A DNA stretch of 64,000 nt from Selenomonas dianae. Lineage in GTDB: Bacteria > Bacillota > Negativicutes > Selenomonadales > Selenomonadaceae. Position numbers and translations under genes: made by a program. Shown in pieces: positions 37,977 to 47,571 of this stretch. The notes beneath the pieces are model-generated. The model saw nothing but the letters and a program-made list of their open reading frames with translations, was not told the origin of the DNA and did not search any database. The stretch spans positions 1,312,001 through 1,376,000 of the forward strand of contig NZ_CP128650.1 of NCBI RefSeq assembly GCF_030644225.1, given 5' to 3'. Positions within the stretch are counted from its first letter, which is position 1. Each line of letters opens with the position of its first letter.

Positions 37977-37990
37977 ATATTATAGCGGTT

Positions 37991-39067
37991 TTATGTGCAG
38001 ATTTCAATAAATTCTTTTGATGCACGTGTGAGCGGTTCTGCGCCGTCTGCCGTAATGAGCACGGTATCCTCGATACGGATGCCGCCCCATCCGGGGATGT
38101 AGACGCCGGGCTCGTCCGTGATGAGCATATTCGGCTGCAAAAGCTCCTTGCCCGCCTTCGAGAGACGCGGCTCCTCGTGGATCTCAAGCCCGAGACTGTG
38201 TCCAAGCCCGTGTCCAAAGTATTGGTCGAGATCCTGCTCCGCAAGGCAGTCCCGTGCCACGCGGTCAACCTCGATACCCGTCACACCGGGACGCAGTGCC
38301 GCAAGCGCACGCTCTTGTGCCGTGCGGACGGCATCGTAGAGTTCACGCTGCCGCGCGTCCGCACGTCCCACACAGATCGTACGCGTGATGTCCGAGTGAT
38401 AGCCCGCACAGACTGCGCCGAAGTCCATCGTCACAAGCTCTCCGCGCTCGATCACCTTATCGCTCGCAACCCCGTGCGGCAAACTGCCGCGTATGCCTGA
38501 GGCGATGATGGTCGGAAATGCGGGACGCTCCGAGCCGAGCATCCGCATATGATGCTCAAGTTCTGCCGCGACCTCCAGCTCCGTCATGCCCGGTTCGATG
38601 TAGTCGATGATATGGGCAAAGCCCGCATCCGCAATGGCGCACGCACGGCGAATCAGAGCAACCTCGTCCGCATCCTTCACCTGACGGAGCGGATCGAGGT
38701 TCAGCGGCGTATCGAAGGAAATTTCGCCGAGCCGTTCGCGCAGCCATATCACCTTGATGTAGACGAGCGCTCCGCCCTCGAAGGCAAGTGAAACAACACC
38801 GGCGTCCACCGCAAGCTCCGCAGCTTTCCCATACAGACCGTCCCGCTGCTCGACAACCTCATAGAGGGGTGCCTCTGCCGCAGCCTGCTCCGTATAACGC
38901 CTGTCCGTCACGAGGATAAGACGTTCCGCTGTCACAAGGAGCACAGCGGAATCCCCGCGAAATCCGCTGAAATAGCGAACATTCTCCTCCTTTGTGATGA
39001 GAACGGCATCCACTATATTTTCTGCGAGCAGTGTGCGCAAACGTGTAAGACGTGCTTCAATATTCAT
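37991..39067 (-). CDS. M24 family Xaa-Pro aminopeptidase
   Basis: Metallopeptidase of 358 aa that removes N-terminal residues preceding proline. A creatinase-like N-terminal domain leads to the pita-bread fold with metal ligands in TMDFGAVCAGYHSDITRT, HGLGHSLGLEIHE and GGIRIEDT. It overlaps the aroQ stop by 4 bp. Such a gene commonly precedes efp; here the two are separated by the repeat element. Confidence 0.93.
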   Translation of the reverse strand: MNIEARLTRLRTLLAENIVDAVLITKEENVRYFSGFRGDSAVLLVTAERLILVTDRRYTEQAAAEAPLYEVVEQRDGLYGKAAELAVDAGVVSLAFEGGALVYIKVIWLRERLGEISFDTPLNLDPLRQVKDADEVALIRRACAIADAGFAHIIDYIEPGMTELEVAAELEHHMRMLGSERPAFPTIIASGIRGSLPHGVASDKVIERGELVTMDFGAVCAGYHSDITRTICVGRADARQRELYDAVRTAQERALAALRPGVTGIEVDRVARDCLAEQDLDQYFGHGLGHSLGLEIHEEPRLSKAGKELLQPNMLITDEPGVYIPGWGGIRIEDTVLITADGAEPLTRASKEFIEICT

Positions 39068-39507
39068 CGTACACCTCCCATGCGGCAGATGATCACCTCA
39101 AGCGCCGCCATATAACTCTCCGCACCGAACCCCGCGATCTGCCCGAGTACGACGGGGGCGATTACGGACGTGCGACGGAACTCCTCACGTCGATGAATAT
39201 TCGAGAGATGCACCTCGATAACCGGCACATTGACCGCCGCAATCGCATCGCGAATGGCGATGCTGTAATGCGTGAACGCGCCGGCATTCAAGATGATGTA
39301 GTCCGCCGTCCTGCGTGCACGCTGAATCGCATCCACAAGCGCCCCCTCGTGATTCGACTGCATGAATTCAATGTCCAGATCTGCCTCATTGGCACGGCGG
39401 CGTAGACGCTCATGGATGTCTGCAAGTGTCACAGTACCGTAGATTTCAGGCTCACGCGTACCGAGCAGATTGAGGTTTGGTCCATTCATTACAAGTATTT
39501 TCCCCAT
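39064..39507 (-). CDS. aroQ: 3-dehydroquinate dehydratase, type II
   Basis: Shikimate pathway enzyme of 147 aa. MNGPNLNLLGTREPEIYG holds the catalytic Arg and Tyr; the substrate loop is NAGAFTHYSIAIRDA (NPGAYTH in many relatives); the catalytic His is in EVHLSNIHRREEFR. It lies between the acylphosphatase and M24 genes. The other shikimate gene here is aroE at 51983. Confidence 0.95.
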   Translation of the reverse strand: MGKILVMNGPNLNLLGTREPEIYGTVTLADIHERLRRRANEADLDIEFMQSNHEGALVDAIQRARRTADYIILNAGAFTHYSIAIRDAIAAVNVPVIEVHLSNIHRREEFRRTSVIAPVVLGQIAGFGAESYMAALEVIICRMGGVR

Positions 39508-39515
39508 AGCTGCTC

Positions 39516-39800
39516 CTAATACCTGATCGAAAAATCACGCTCGCCGTCCACAGGTTCGCGTTCCTCGATGTCAAGACGCTCCACGCGGACGAAGTAGTTG
39601 CCCGTACGCATAGCATCAAACGCCGCCTCGACCGCAGCGGCATCGCCCTGCAGTTCCATCGTCACCGTCCCGTCGGACATATTCATCGCCCACCCCGTAA
39701 TGTCGTTCATCACCGCCTGCTGGCGGACGAACATACGGAAACCTACGCCCTGCACCCGCCCTGCGGCGCACGCATAGCGGCGAATCACACGGTCCATCAT
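39516..39800 (-). CDS. acyP: Acylphosphatase
   Basis: Small enzyme of 94 aa hydrolysing acyl phosphates. GRVQGVGFRMFVRQQA carries the phosphate-binding loop and Arg; the Asn of the second motif is in GWAMNMSDGTV. The start overlaps the upstream U32 gene stop. The physiological substrate is unknown. Confidence 0.93.
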   Translation of the reverse strand: MMDRVIRRYACAAGRVQGVGFRMFVRQQAVMNDITGWAMNMSDGTVTMELQGDAAAVEAAFDAMRTGNYFVRVERLDIEEREPVDGERDFSIRY

Positions 39801-41035
39801 CGCTCCTCCTTCTTTATCGGCACATCGCGGCGCAGAATGCTGTTCACCTCAACCGGCTGTGCCATCCGTATCCGGACAATCTGCTGCGGGTGCGGTGCCG
39901 CTGCAATTTCCTGCCCGTTCTCGTCCCACATCTCTGTGAGTTCCTGTCGAAACGACGCGCCCACGGGCTGAAAGACCTCGATCTCCTGCCCCAGCTTCAT
40001 ATGGTTGCGCTGCTCCACCGTTGCAAGACAGCGCTCCTCGTCATAGGCACGCACAAGCCCGACAAAATCCGAGGACTGTTCATAGGAGGACGAACCGTAA
40101 ATCTGATCCGCCTCCGTCGTCCTGCCAAAGAAAAATCCCGCTGTGTAGGCACGGTGCGAGACTTTTTCCAGTTCCATCCGCCACTCCTCCCGCACCGCGT
40201 AGGGCTTGCCCGTAAGACAGGCATCGAGTGCCATGCGGTATGCCTTAACCACGCTCGCAACATAGTGGACGCTCTTCATGCGCCCCTCGATCTTGAGGCT
40301 GTCGATGCCGGAGGCGACGACCTCATCCAGATACGGCAGGAGGCAGAGATCCTTCGAATTCATGATGTAGGTGCCGCGCCCGTCCTCGACGATGGGATGA
40401 TACTCGCCGGGTCGCGACTCCTCAACCAGCGCATATTTCCAACGGCAGGACTGTGCGCAGCCGCCGCGGTTCGCATCGCGCCCCGTAAAATAGCTGCTGA
40501 GAAGGCAGCGTCCCGAGTAGGATATGCACATCGCCCCGTGCACGAAAAGCTCAAGCTCCACATCCGTATGGCGGCGAATCTCCCGAATCTCCTCACGCGA
40601 GAGCTCCCGCGCGAGCACGACGCGCTCCGCACCGAGCTTCTGCCATGCGCACACCGTACGCCAGTTCACATTGTTCGCCTGGGTACTGATATGTACGGGA
40701 AGATCGGGCGCGACCTCACGCGCGAGCATAAAGACGCCGAGATCGGCGACAAGCACGGCATCCACATCCGCCTGTGCAAGAAAACGCAGATAGTCCGGCA
40801 GGGATACAAGATCGTCATTGTGCGGAAAGACATTGACCGTCACATAGATCTTCCTGCCCGCACCGTGCGCGAGCTGTACCGCCGCCCGTATCTCCTCATT
40901 TGTAAAGTTACCGCCGAACGCGCGCAGACCAAACTGCGCGCCGCCAAGATATGCGGCATCTGCGCCATAGGCGAGTGCCATCTGCAGCTTTTCCATCGTC
41001 CCGGCAGGTGCGAGCAGCTCAGGTTGCTTCTTCAT
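39797..41035 (-). CDS. U32 family peptidase / RlhA-TrhP-like protein
   Basis: Protein of about 412 aa with the family signature ELFVHGAMCISYSGRC followed by a cysteine-bearing GRDANRGGCAQSC. Family members include proteases and the 5-hydroxylation factors TrhP (tRNA) and RlhA (23S rRNA); the sequence does not settle which. I use the ATG at 41035, which has GGAG upstream and begins KKQPELLAPAG; one at 41056 would overlap the mltG stop and add seven residues. Confidence 0.88.
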   Translation of the reverse strand: MKKQPELLAPAGTMEKLQMALAYGADAAYLGGAQFGLRAFGGNFTNEEIRAAVQLAHGAGRKIYVTVNVFPHNDDLVSLPDYLRFLAQADVDAVLVADLGVFMLAREVAPDLPVHISTQANNVNWRTVCAWQKLGAERVVLARELSREEIREIRRHTDVELELFVHGAMCISYSGRCLLSSYFTGRDANRGGCAQSCRWKYALVEESRPGEYHPIVEDGRGTYIMNSKDLCLLPYLDEVVASGIDSLKIEGRMKSVHYVASVVKAYRMALDACLTGKPYAVREEWRMELEKVSHRAYTAGFFFGRTTEADQIYGSSSYEQSSDFVGLVRAYDEERCLATVEQRNHMKLGQEIEVFQPVGASFRQELTEMWDENGQEIAAAPHPQQIVRIRMAQPVEVNSILRRDVPIKKEER

Positions 41036-41055
41036 CCATCCGTCTCCATCCGCCA

Positions 41056-42153
41056 TCACCGTACCTGATCGACCAGTGCAAGATGATCGGCATAATTCGT
41101 CGCATAGTAATTGTTCCCGTTCCGATCAGCGACAAAATACAGATAATCAGTGTCCGCAGGATGGAGCACCGCCATCAGCGATGCCGTGCCGGGGCTTGCA
41201 ATCGGTCCCGGCGGCAGCCCGACATTCTGATAGGTATTGTACGGCGAGGCGATCTCTGTATCGCGGTAGAGCAGATCCTCCTTCGGTGCATCGAGGAGAT
41301 ACTGAACCGTTGGATCTGCCTGCAGCGGCATACCGATGCGCAGACGCTTCAAGAAAATCTGTGCGATGATCGGGCGATCCTCCTCGTGATATGCCTCCTT
41401 CTCCACGAGAGAGGCAAGCGTCACAAGTTCATAGATCGAGAGATCCATCTCCTCTGCGCGAGCGCGCATCTCTTTCGTCAGACGGCGGTCGAAGTTCTTC
41501 GTCATCATCTCCATAATGCGTGCCGCATCAAATTCCCCGTTGATCTCATAGGTATCAGGAAAGAGGAACCCTTCCGCCGCATAGCGCACGTCTTCGTGTT
41601 CCTCGATGTAGGGATAGGGGCGATAGGACTTGGCGCGTTCAATAAACACCTCTGCATCGACCAAATGCTCCCCTTCCAGACGCGCGGCAATGTCACGCAC
41701 GCTGAATCCCTCGGGGATCACAAAACGAATCGTCGCCGTATTTCCGTAGACCAATGTTTCGAGCACATCGCTCGATGTCATGCCCGTCTGTAGAGCAAAC
41801 GTACCACTTTTCACCTTATTCTCAAAGCCGTTTAGCTTCGCCGTCCACCAGAACTTCGTCTCACTGTCAATGATGCCCTGCGCGTGCAGCTCCCTGCCGA
41901 TCTCGCTCACACTCATTCCCGGGCGGACGGTAAAGTAAACCGGTGTCCCGGGTGTTCTTGTATCCGGGGAATTCCCAGACAGCGGAAGGATCACAACTAC
42001 AACGATGAGGACAAGTGCAATCGACAGTGCCGGTATGCCGAATATGATTTTTTTTTGGAGCGATGTTCCCTTCCCGCGATAGACTGCATCGAATGCCTGC
42101 CGCAGACCGTCCCCCTGCAAGAAGTCCCATATCCCCTGCAATGACTTCTTCAC
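41056..42153 (-). CDS. mltG: Endolytic murein transglycosylase MltG
   Basis: Inner-membrane lytic transglycosylase of 365 aa thought to release nascent glycan strands. One transmembrane helix spans about 36-55. A LysM-like region follows, then the YceG catalytic domain with the Glu in LASLVEKEAYHEEDR and RLRIGMPLQADPTVQY. The GTG at 42153 follows GGAGG by 7 nt; the longer frame overlaps the upstream terminator. It starts the mltG-U32-acyP-aroQ-M24 series. Confidence 0.94.
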   Translation of the reverse strand: MKKSLQGIWDFLQGDGLRQAFDAVYRGKGTSLQKKIIFGIPALSIALVLIVVVVILPLSGNSPDTRTPGTPVYFTVRPGMSVSEIGRELHAQGIIDSETKFWWTAKLNGFENKVKSGTFALQTGMTSSDVLETLVYGNTATIRFVIPEGFSVRDIAARLEGEHLVDAEVFIERAKSYRPYPYIEEHEDVRYAAEGFLFPDTYEINGEFDAARIMEMMTKNFDRRLTKEMRARAEEMDLSIYELVTLASLVEKEAYHEEDRPIIAQIFLKRLRIGMPLQADPTVQYLLDAPKEDLLYRDTEIASPYNTYQNVGLPPGPIASPGTASLMAVLHPADTDYLYFVADRNGNNYYATNYADHLALVDQVR

Positions 42154-42189
42154 AACGAGTCCTCCCTCTCTCTTTCCGCAAAAGTATGA

Positions 42190-42220
42190 AAAAGCTGTCA
42201 TCCTCCCTCGATGACAGCCT
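42190..42220 (-). terminator. Terminator after the DUF1292 gene
   Basis: GCTGTCATC, a loop, GATGACAGC and five T on the minus strand, right after the DUF1292 stop. It ends the ireB-ruvX-DUF1292 transcript. Confidence 0.85.
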
Positions 42221-42227
42221 CTCTTTC

Positions 42228-42527
42228 TCAGTCTTCTTCGTCCATCAATTCATAGGCGCGGCGCACGGCCTCGAATTCCTCGTCGGTCGGGTCGGTATAG
42301 ATGTCCTCCCCACTGTCGTCCGTAACGATCTTCGCGATTGTCGCCTCGTCGCCCTCCTCGGCGTTCTCAAGATCTTCCTCCGAGGATACCGCAAGCGCAA
42401 TCAGCACAGCAAAACGATCCTCCCCGATGGGAATAATCATCTCCTCGCGATAGTAGCGCTCATCGCCATCCTCGTTGGTCATAACAACGATAACATCATC
42501 ATCGTGCATTTCATCATATTCAGCCAT
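42228..42527 (-). CDS. DUF1292 family acidic protein
   Basis: Protein of 99 aa, very rich in Asp and Glu, with the family pattern IVVMTNEDGDERYYREEMIIPIG near the start. It regularly follows ireB and ruvX in Firmicutes. Its function is unknown. Confidence 0.9.
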   Translation of the reverse strand: MAEYDEMHDDDVIVVMTNEDGDERYYREEMIIPIGEDRFAVLIALAVSSEEDLENAEEGDEATIAKIVTDDSGEDIYTDPTDEEFEAVRRAYELMDEED

Positions 42528-42538
42528 TTCCTTCTCCT

Positions 42539-42964
42539 TTATTTCAAATGCTGCTGCCGATCCAGAAACCCCTGCAGAATGTAGACCGCCGCCATTTTGT
42601 CAATGACCTTGCGCCGCTTCTTTCGCGATACATCCCCCTCAATGAGGGTACGCGAGGCAGCAACCGTCGAAAGACGCTCGTCCCAGTAATGGATCCCGAT
42701 GGTTGGAAAACGCTCTGCCACATCCGCCATAAACGCACGGACAATTTCGCAGCGTACCCCCTCGTCCCCATTCATATGCTTTGGCAGCCCTGCGACAAAT
42801 CCCGCAGGCTCATACTCCTGTACAAGCACAGCGAGACGGTCAAGATCCGACGCAAGATTCGTACGGCGAATTGTTTCCACGCCCTGTGCCGTGAGCCCCA
42901 AGAGATCGCTGACGGCGATACCGATGGTCGCATCGCCGATGTCGAGCGAGAGATAGCGCTTCAC
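42539..42964 (-). CDS. ruvX: RuvX/YqgF, Holliday-junction resolvase-like protein
   Basis: RNase H-fold nuclease of 141 aa. [14 protein letters not shown] carries the first acidic residue, [11 protein letters not shown] the conserved loop and [13 protein letters not shown] the later acidic group. Family members act in pre-16S rRNA 5' end processing and possibly in recombination. It overlaps the ireB stop by 4 bp. Confidence 0.95.
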   Translation of the reverse strand: MKRYLSLDIGDATIGIAVSDLLGLTAQGVETIRRTNLASDLDRLAVLVQEYEPAGFVAGLPKHMNGDEGVRCEIVRAFMADVAERFPTIGIHYWDERLSTVAASRTLIEGDVSRKKRRKVIDKMAAVYILQGFLDRQQHLK

Positions 42965-43212
42965 TTTTCGTGCTCCAAGTAGAACCGCACGAGCTCATCG
43001 AGCAGTTCGTCGCGCTCAAGGCTGCGGATCTTGCTCCGTGCCTCCTGATGACTCGTGACATAGGCAGGATCGCCGGAGAGCAGATAGCCAACCAGCTGAT
43101 TGATGGGATTGTACCCCTTCTCCCGCATGGCGGCAGCAGCCTCCCGTATGACCGTATCCGCCTTCGGCTTATCCTCACCGAAGGAAAACATCATTGTTTT
43201 TTGTTCGTCCAT
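42961..43212 (-). CDS. ireB: IreB family regulatory phosphoprotein (UPF0297)
   Basis: Protein of 83 aa. The N-terminal Thr-rich tag ([10 protein letters not shown]) matches the region phosphorylated by IreK in Enterococcus; [19 protein letters not shown] is the conserved core. The ATG at 43212 is used, after GAGGTG; a GTG at 43221 lies on that ribosome site. No kinase gene is in the window. Confidence 0.92.
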   Translation of the reverse strand: MDEQKTMMFSFGEDKPKADTVIREAAAAMREKGYNPINQLVGYLLSGDPAYVTSHQEARSKIRSLERDELLDELVRFYLEHEK

Positions 43213-43267
43213 TTGATTCACCTCGTCGGGAAGTATCGGTCATTCATCCGTCTAAAATAACATTCTG

Positions 43268-43296
43268 ATATTACCACAAAACGCACAAAAAAACAA
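43268..43296 (-). promoter_or_regulatory. Promoter of the ireB-ruvX-DUF1292 operon
   Basis: TTGTTT (43291-43296), 17 bp, TAATAT (43268-43273) on the minus strand, about 55 bp upstream of ireB and just past the relA stop. Confidence 0.55.
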
Positions 43297-43305
43297 ACGA
43301 ACCGT

Positions 43306-45537
43306 TCACACCTCTCCGCCCGGCAGCGCCGAGCTTCCCAAGGTGCGCGTGACGCGATACACGTCCTTGAGCAGACGCACACGCGTCATGACCTGCGTGA
43401 TCTGGTCGATGTTGCTGACGTTCAGCCCGAGGAGAACTGTTGATGTCTTATTGCGGCGGTTCGGCATCGCATTGACCGTGTGAATGTTGACCTTCATCTC
43501 TGCGGGTACTGCGAGGATTTCGGAGAGCATTCCGTTGCGGTCGTTGCAGATGATCTCAATGCCGACCGTATACTCCTTATCGAGTCCGATGTCCCAGCTC
43601 ACCTCGATCACACGCGTAAACTCCGTATCATTGAGCACGTTCGGGCAGTCGGAACGGTGAACGGACACGCCGCGCCCGCGCGTGATATAGCCTGTGATGG
43701 GATCGCCCGGAATCGGGTTGCAGCAGCGTGCGAGACGCACAAGGTAGCCTCCCTCGCCCTCCACGAGAACGCCGTGGCTCGCCTTCTTGCGCTTTCCCCG
43801 ACGCGGTGCTTTGAGCTCGGAGAGCATCTGCGACACCTCGGGCGGCGTGCTGTCCTTGACTGCCTGCTGATGCAGCTCGATGAGCTTCGTCATAACTCCG
43901 CGCAGCGTCACGCCGCCGTAGCCGAGTGCGGCGAGAAGATCATCCTCACTCTGCACGTTGAGTTTTTCCGCGACCTTACCAAGGCGTCCGCCCGCCATCA
44001 GTTCCTTCGGCGCATAGCCGAGCCGCTTCGCCTCGTCACGGATGAGATTCATACCGCGTTCGATGTTTTCCTCGCGGTTTTCCTTTTTGAACCATGCGCG
44101 GATCTTGCTGCGCGTCGCGGAGGAGGCGACCGTGTTCAGCCAGTCGGGGCTCGGCCCGCTGCCCCCCTTGTTGGTAACGATGGACACGATGTCACCGTTC
44201 TTGAGTTTGTACTCAAGCGGCACAATCTTGCCGTTGACCTTTGCGCCGACGCAGTGATGCCCGATCTCGGTGTGGATGTGATAGGCGAAATCAATCGGAT
44301 TCGAGCCCTTCGGCAGGTCAATGACATCGCCGCGCGGCGTAAAGACAAAGACCTCATCGGAGAATACGTCCAGTTTCAGTGCCTCAAAGAATTCCTTCGG
44401 GTCGTCATACTCCTTTTGGAGGCTCACCATCTGACGCAGCCATGACATCTTCTGGTCATTCTCATCGGTCGCACCGATGCTGCGCCCCGCTTCTTTGTAT
44501 TTCCAATGCGCCGCAACACCGAACTCAGAGACCTGGTGCATCGCATTCGTACGGATCTGGATTTCGAGCGGGTCGCCGTGCGTCATGACCGTCGTATGCA
44601 GGGACTGATAGCCGTTCGACTTCGGCATGGCGATGTAGTCCTTGAACCTGCCGGGAATCGGTTTCCACATCGCATGGATAACGCCGAGCACACCGTAACA
44701 GTCCTTGACCGAGGAAACAAGGACACGCACGGCAGAGAGATCATAGATCTCATTGACACTCTTGTTGTCGCGCTTCATCTTGCGGTAAATGCTGTAAAAA
44801 TGCTTTGCCCGACCTTTAATGTCCGCTGTAATGCCGGCAGCTTCGAGCTTCTTCCGAATCTGATCAATGGATTCGATAATGAACTCCTGCCGCTCCTGAC
44901 GCTTGTGCTTGACCTCCTCCACGAGTGCATAATATGCCTCCGGTTCGAGATAACGCAGACACAGATCTTCAAGTTCCACCTTGATGCTGGAGATGCCGAG
45001 ACGGTTCGCGAGCGGCGCATAGACCTCGATTGTTTCCTTGGCGATGCGGCGGCGCTTGTCCTCGCGCATATATTTCAGCGTCCGCATATTGTGCAGCCGA
45101 TCCGCCAGTTTAATCATGATGACGCGGATATCCTTTGCCATCGCAAGGAACATCTTGCGGTAGTTCTCAAGCTGAACGTCCTCTTTCGACATATACTTGA
45201 TCCGCCCGAGTTTTGTCACACCGTCAATGAGTGCCATGACATTCTTGCCGAATCGCGCTTCCATTTCTTCGAGGGTCGCGCAGGTATCCTCCACGACATC
45301 GTGCAGGAGCGCAGCACAGATCGTCTCATCGTCGAGATGGAGTCCGGTGAGAATGTAGGCGACGTTGAGCGGGTGGATGATGTAGGCATCGCCCGAGATG
45401 CGCACCTGTCCGCTGTGCGCCTTCTCCGCGTATTCATATGCCCTCTTTATTTTTTCGAGATCGGCATCCGCCTGATACGAGCGCACCTTATCCAAAATCA
45501 TCGTGATGGTGACATCCCTCTGTGCATTCTCTGACAT
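43306..45537 (-). CDS. relA: Bifunctional (p)ppGpp synthetase/hydrolase RelA/SpoT
   Basis: Stringent-response enzyme of 743 aa. The N-terminal HD hydrolase has LLHDVVEDT near residue 80, so hydrolysis is probably active; the synthetase domain follows (about 240-350), then TGS (about 385-450), a helical region and the C-terminal ACT domain. The ATG at 45537 directly follows the recJ stop (TAGATG). This long Rsh type is the usual single Firmicute enzyme. Confidence 0.97.
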   Translation of the reverse strand: MSENAQRDVTITMILDKVRSYQADADLEKIKRAYEYAEKAHSGQVRISGDAYIIHPLNVAYILTGLHLDDETICAALLHDVVEDTCATLEEMEARFGKNVMALIDGVTKLGRIKYMSKEDVQLENYRKMFLAMAKDIRVIMIKLADRLHNMRTLKYMREDKRRRIAKETIEVYAPLANRLGISSIKVELEDLCLRYLEPEAYYALVEEVKHKRQERQEFIIESIDQIRKKLEAAGITADIKGRAKHFYSIYRKMKRDNKSVNEIYDLSAVRVLVSSVKDCYGVLGVIHAMWKPIPGRFKDYIAMPKSNGYQSLHTTVMTHGDPLEIQIRTNAMHQVSEFGVAAHWKYKEAGRSIGATDENDQKMSWLRQMVSLQKEYDDPKEFFEALKLDVFSDEVFVFTPRGDVIDLPKGSNPIDFAYHIHTEIGHHCVGAKVNGKIVPLEYKLKNGDIVSIVTNKGGSGPSPDWLNTVASSATRSKIRAWFKKENREENIERGMNLIRDEAKRLGYAPKELMAGGRLGKVAEKLNVQSEDDLLAALGYGGVTLRGVMTKLIELHQQAVKDSTPPEVSQMLSELKAPRRGKRKKASHGVLVEGEGGYLVRLARCCNPIPGDPITGYITRGRGVSVHRSDCPNVLNDTEFTRVIEVSWDIGLDKEYTVGIEIICNDRNGMLSEILAVPAEMKVNIHTVNAMPNRRNKTSTVLLGLNVSNIDQITQVMTRVRLLKDVYRVTRTLGSSALPGGEV

Positions 45538-47517
45538 CTATATGTCACCCTTTCTTTCCTCATGCCGACGAAATGTCGGCGCATCCATGAGTTCGCGCTT
45601 GCCCGAAGGCGGAATGAACTGCCAGCCACCCTCCGGCAGCGGCGCGATCAGTCCGAGCTCACGAAAGATACAAAGCGCACACGCCATCGTGTAGGATGAA
45701 ATATGCTCCACGCTGTGGGAAAATCGCCGTGTGAGTGCGATTGCACCATATGAAATCCGATCATCCGCCCCACGCTGCCCGATGAGGAACGTGTAGACCC
45801 TCCTCAGCAAGGCGCGTGACGGAAAGATGCGCTCCTGCACGGCGGGCAGGAGGGAGTCCACCATGCACTGCACGGATGTCACCCCCTGCCACTCGTTCAT
45901 GCTCGGCACATAGGCGAGATCGTACGCCTCCTCGGTCACAATCTCCGCCCACTCCCCATAGTTCCAATAGAGCGCCGGCACGCGTTTCTCTCGTGTTCCA
46001 ACCTCCATGCGCAGGTGCTTTCCCTCTGCACCGATGGCAGCCGCCGTCCGAGGGCGCAGATCCCGCACGCCGAAAATCGGGCGGGGATTGCCCATACCGT
46101 ACGGTTCCAAGAGCGCAAGTTCCTCAATTTTCTCAATCGTCCAATCCGTCGGAGAAACCAGCCCTTCGATCGAAATCTTCGGTGTGAAATCCTCAATCTT
46201 CAAGTGGGTATATACATAGTTCGCGAACGCACGGCGAAAATCCTCCACACGATCCCACGCAAGCGTCAATCCCGCTGCCATTTCGTGTCCGCCGAACTGG
46301 ATGAGCATATCCCTGCACGCAGAGAGTGCCTCATACATATTAAGTCCTGCAATACTGCGGCAGGATCCTTTGCAGACATCGCCCTGACGGGTCAGCACGA
46401 TGCTCGGACGATAGTATTTCTCCACCAGACGTGAGGCGACAATACCGATCACACCGGCGTTCCACGCCTCTCCCGCGACCACAATCGCGGAAACATCCGG
46501 CGTAACGTCCGAAAGAAGCGCCTCCGCTTCCATGAGGATCGACTGTTCCAGATTGCGCCGCTCCATATTGAGTGCATTCAGCTCCCCTGCGATGCGGTCC
46601 GCCTCGCGCACATCCTCGGCAAGAAGCAGCTCCACGCCGCGCTGCGCTGTTTCAATGCGTCCTGCCGCATTGAGACGGGGTGCCAGCTGGAAGCCGACCA
46701 TCCCTGTATTGATCGCCTTGCCCTCGATGTCGGCAACGCGAATCAAGGCAGCAATTCCCTCGCAGGGATGCTCCGACATCACCCGCAGTCCCAGCCGGAC
46801 GATCTTGCGGTTCTCACCGACGAGCGGCACGAGATCGGCGACGGTACCGAGCGCGACGATGTCCATATCCCCCGCATAGCTCCGCTCCTCCTCCATCTGC
46901 CACAGCGCCTGTACGAGTTTGAACGCGACACCGACACCCGCAAGGTTCTTGTCCGGATAGGGACAGTCCGCACGATGCGGATTAACGACAGCGTAAGCGG
47001 GCGGCAGTACCACGCCCGGAAGATGATGATCTGTGATGATGATGTCCATTCCCGCCGCCGTCTCTGCAACGGTCTGAACGGATGCGATGCCGCAGTCCAC
47101 CGTAACGAGCAGGTCACATCCCTCCGCCGCAAGCTGCGCCAGTGCCGCGCCGTTGATGCCGTAGCCCTCCGTAAAACGGTTTGGAATATAGTAGGAAACC
47201 TTTCCGCCAAGGGCGCGGATATGCTTCATGAGGAGCGTGGTCGAGGTCATCCCGTCCACATCGTAGTCGCCATAGACAACGATCTGCTCTCCGCTGTGAA
47301 TTGCGTTCCATATCCGTTCGGCAGAACGCTCCATATCCATCATGAGGAAAGGGTCATGAAAGGGCTCGTCCTCCGGATGGAGAAACGCCCGCGCCTCCTT
47401 TGCCGAACGTATGCCTCTGCCCCATAAAATTTGCCCGATCAAAGGCGCAGCCCCGATTTCCCGCGCCAGCACGTCCCCCTCCGTGGTATCCGCACGCACC
47501 ATCCACTCTTTCAGCAT
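45538..47517 (-). CDS. recJ: Single-stranded-DNA-specific exonuclease RecJ
   Basis: DHH-family 5'-3' exonuclease of 659 aa. Motifs YGDYDVDGMTSTTLL, TVDCGIAS and ITDHHLPG give the metal ligands; DHHA1 has FGGHEMAAGLT, and a C-terminal OB-like domain follows. The ATG at 47517 follows GGGGGGAG with short spacing. In Firmicutes recJ is often beside secDF and relA, as here. Confidence 0.96.
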   Translation of the reverse strand: MLKEWMVRADTTEGDVLAREIGAAPLIGQILWGRGIRSAKEARAFLHPEDEPFHDPFLMMDMERSAERIWNAIHSGEQIVVYGDYDVDGMTSTTLLMKHIRALGGKVSYYIPNRFTEGYGINGAALAQLAAEGCDLLVTVDCGIASVQTVAETAAGMDIIITDHHLPGVVLPPAYAVVNPHRADCPYPDKNLAGVGVAFKLVQALWQMEEERSYAGDMDIVALGTVADLVPLVGENRKIVRLGLRVMSEHPCEGIAALIRVADIEGKAINTGMVGFQLAPRLNAAGRIETAQRGVELLLAEDVREADRIAGELNALNMERRNLEQSILMEAEALLSDVTPDVSAIVVAGEAWNAGVIGIVASRLVEKYYRPSIVLTRQGDVCKGSCRSIAGLNMYEALSACRDMLIQFGGHEMAAGLTLAWDRVEDFRRAFANYVYTHLKIEDFTPKISIEGLVSPTDWTIEKIEELALLEPYGMGNPRPIFGVRDLRPRTAAAIGAEGKHLRMEVGTREKRVPALYWNYGEWAEIVTEEAYDLAYVPSMNEWQGVTSVQCMVDSLLPAVQERIFPSRALLRRVYTFLIGQRGADDRISYGAIALTRRFSHSVEHISSYTMACALCIFRELGLIAPLPEGGWQFIPPSGKRELMDAPTFRRHEERKGDI

Positions 47518-47538
47518 AGACTCCCCCCTCTCCAATAG

Positions 47539-47570
47539 GAAAAGAGCCTGTCATGGGACAGGCTCTCTTT
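47539..47570. terminator. Terminator between secF and recJ
   Basis: GAGCCTGTC and GACAGGCTC pair around CCAT. The minus-strand copy ends TTTTCC and the plus-strand copy ends in a six-T run, so it may work both ways. It would reduce transcription from secF into recJ. Confidence 0.75.
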
Positions 47571-47571
47571 T

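Noticed and set aside
37753-38268. Longer N-terminus for EF-P through the repeat element
   Set aside because: It would add over 170 residues from a mobile element and from the M24 gene; the ATG at 37752 has GGAGG and the normal EF-P start.
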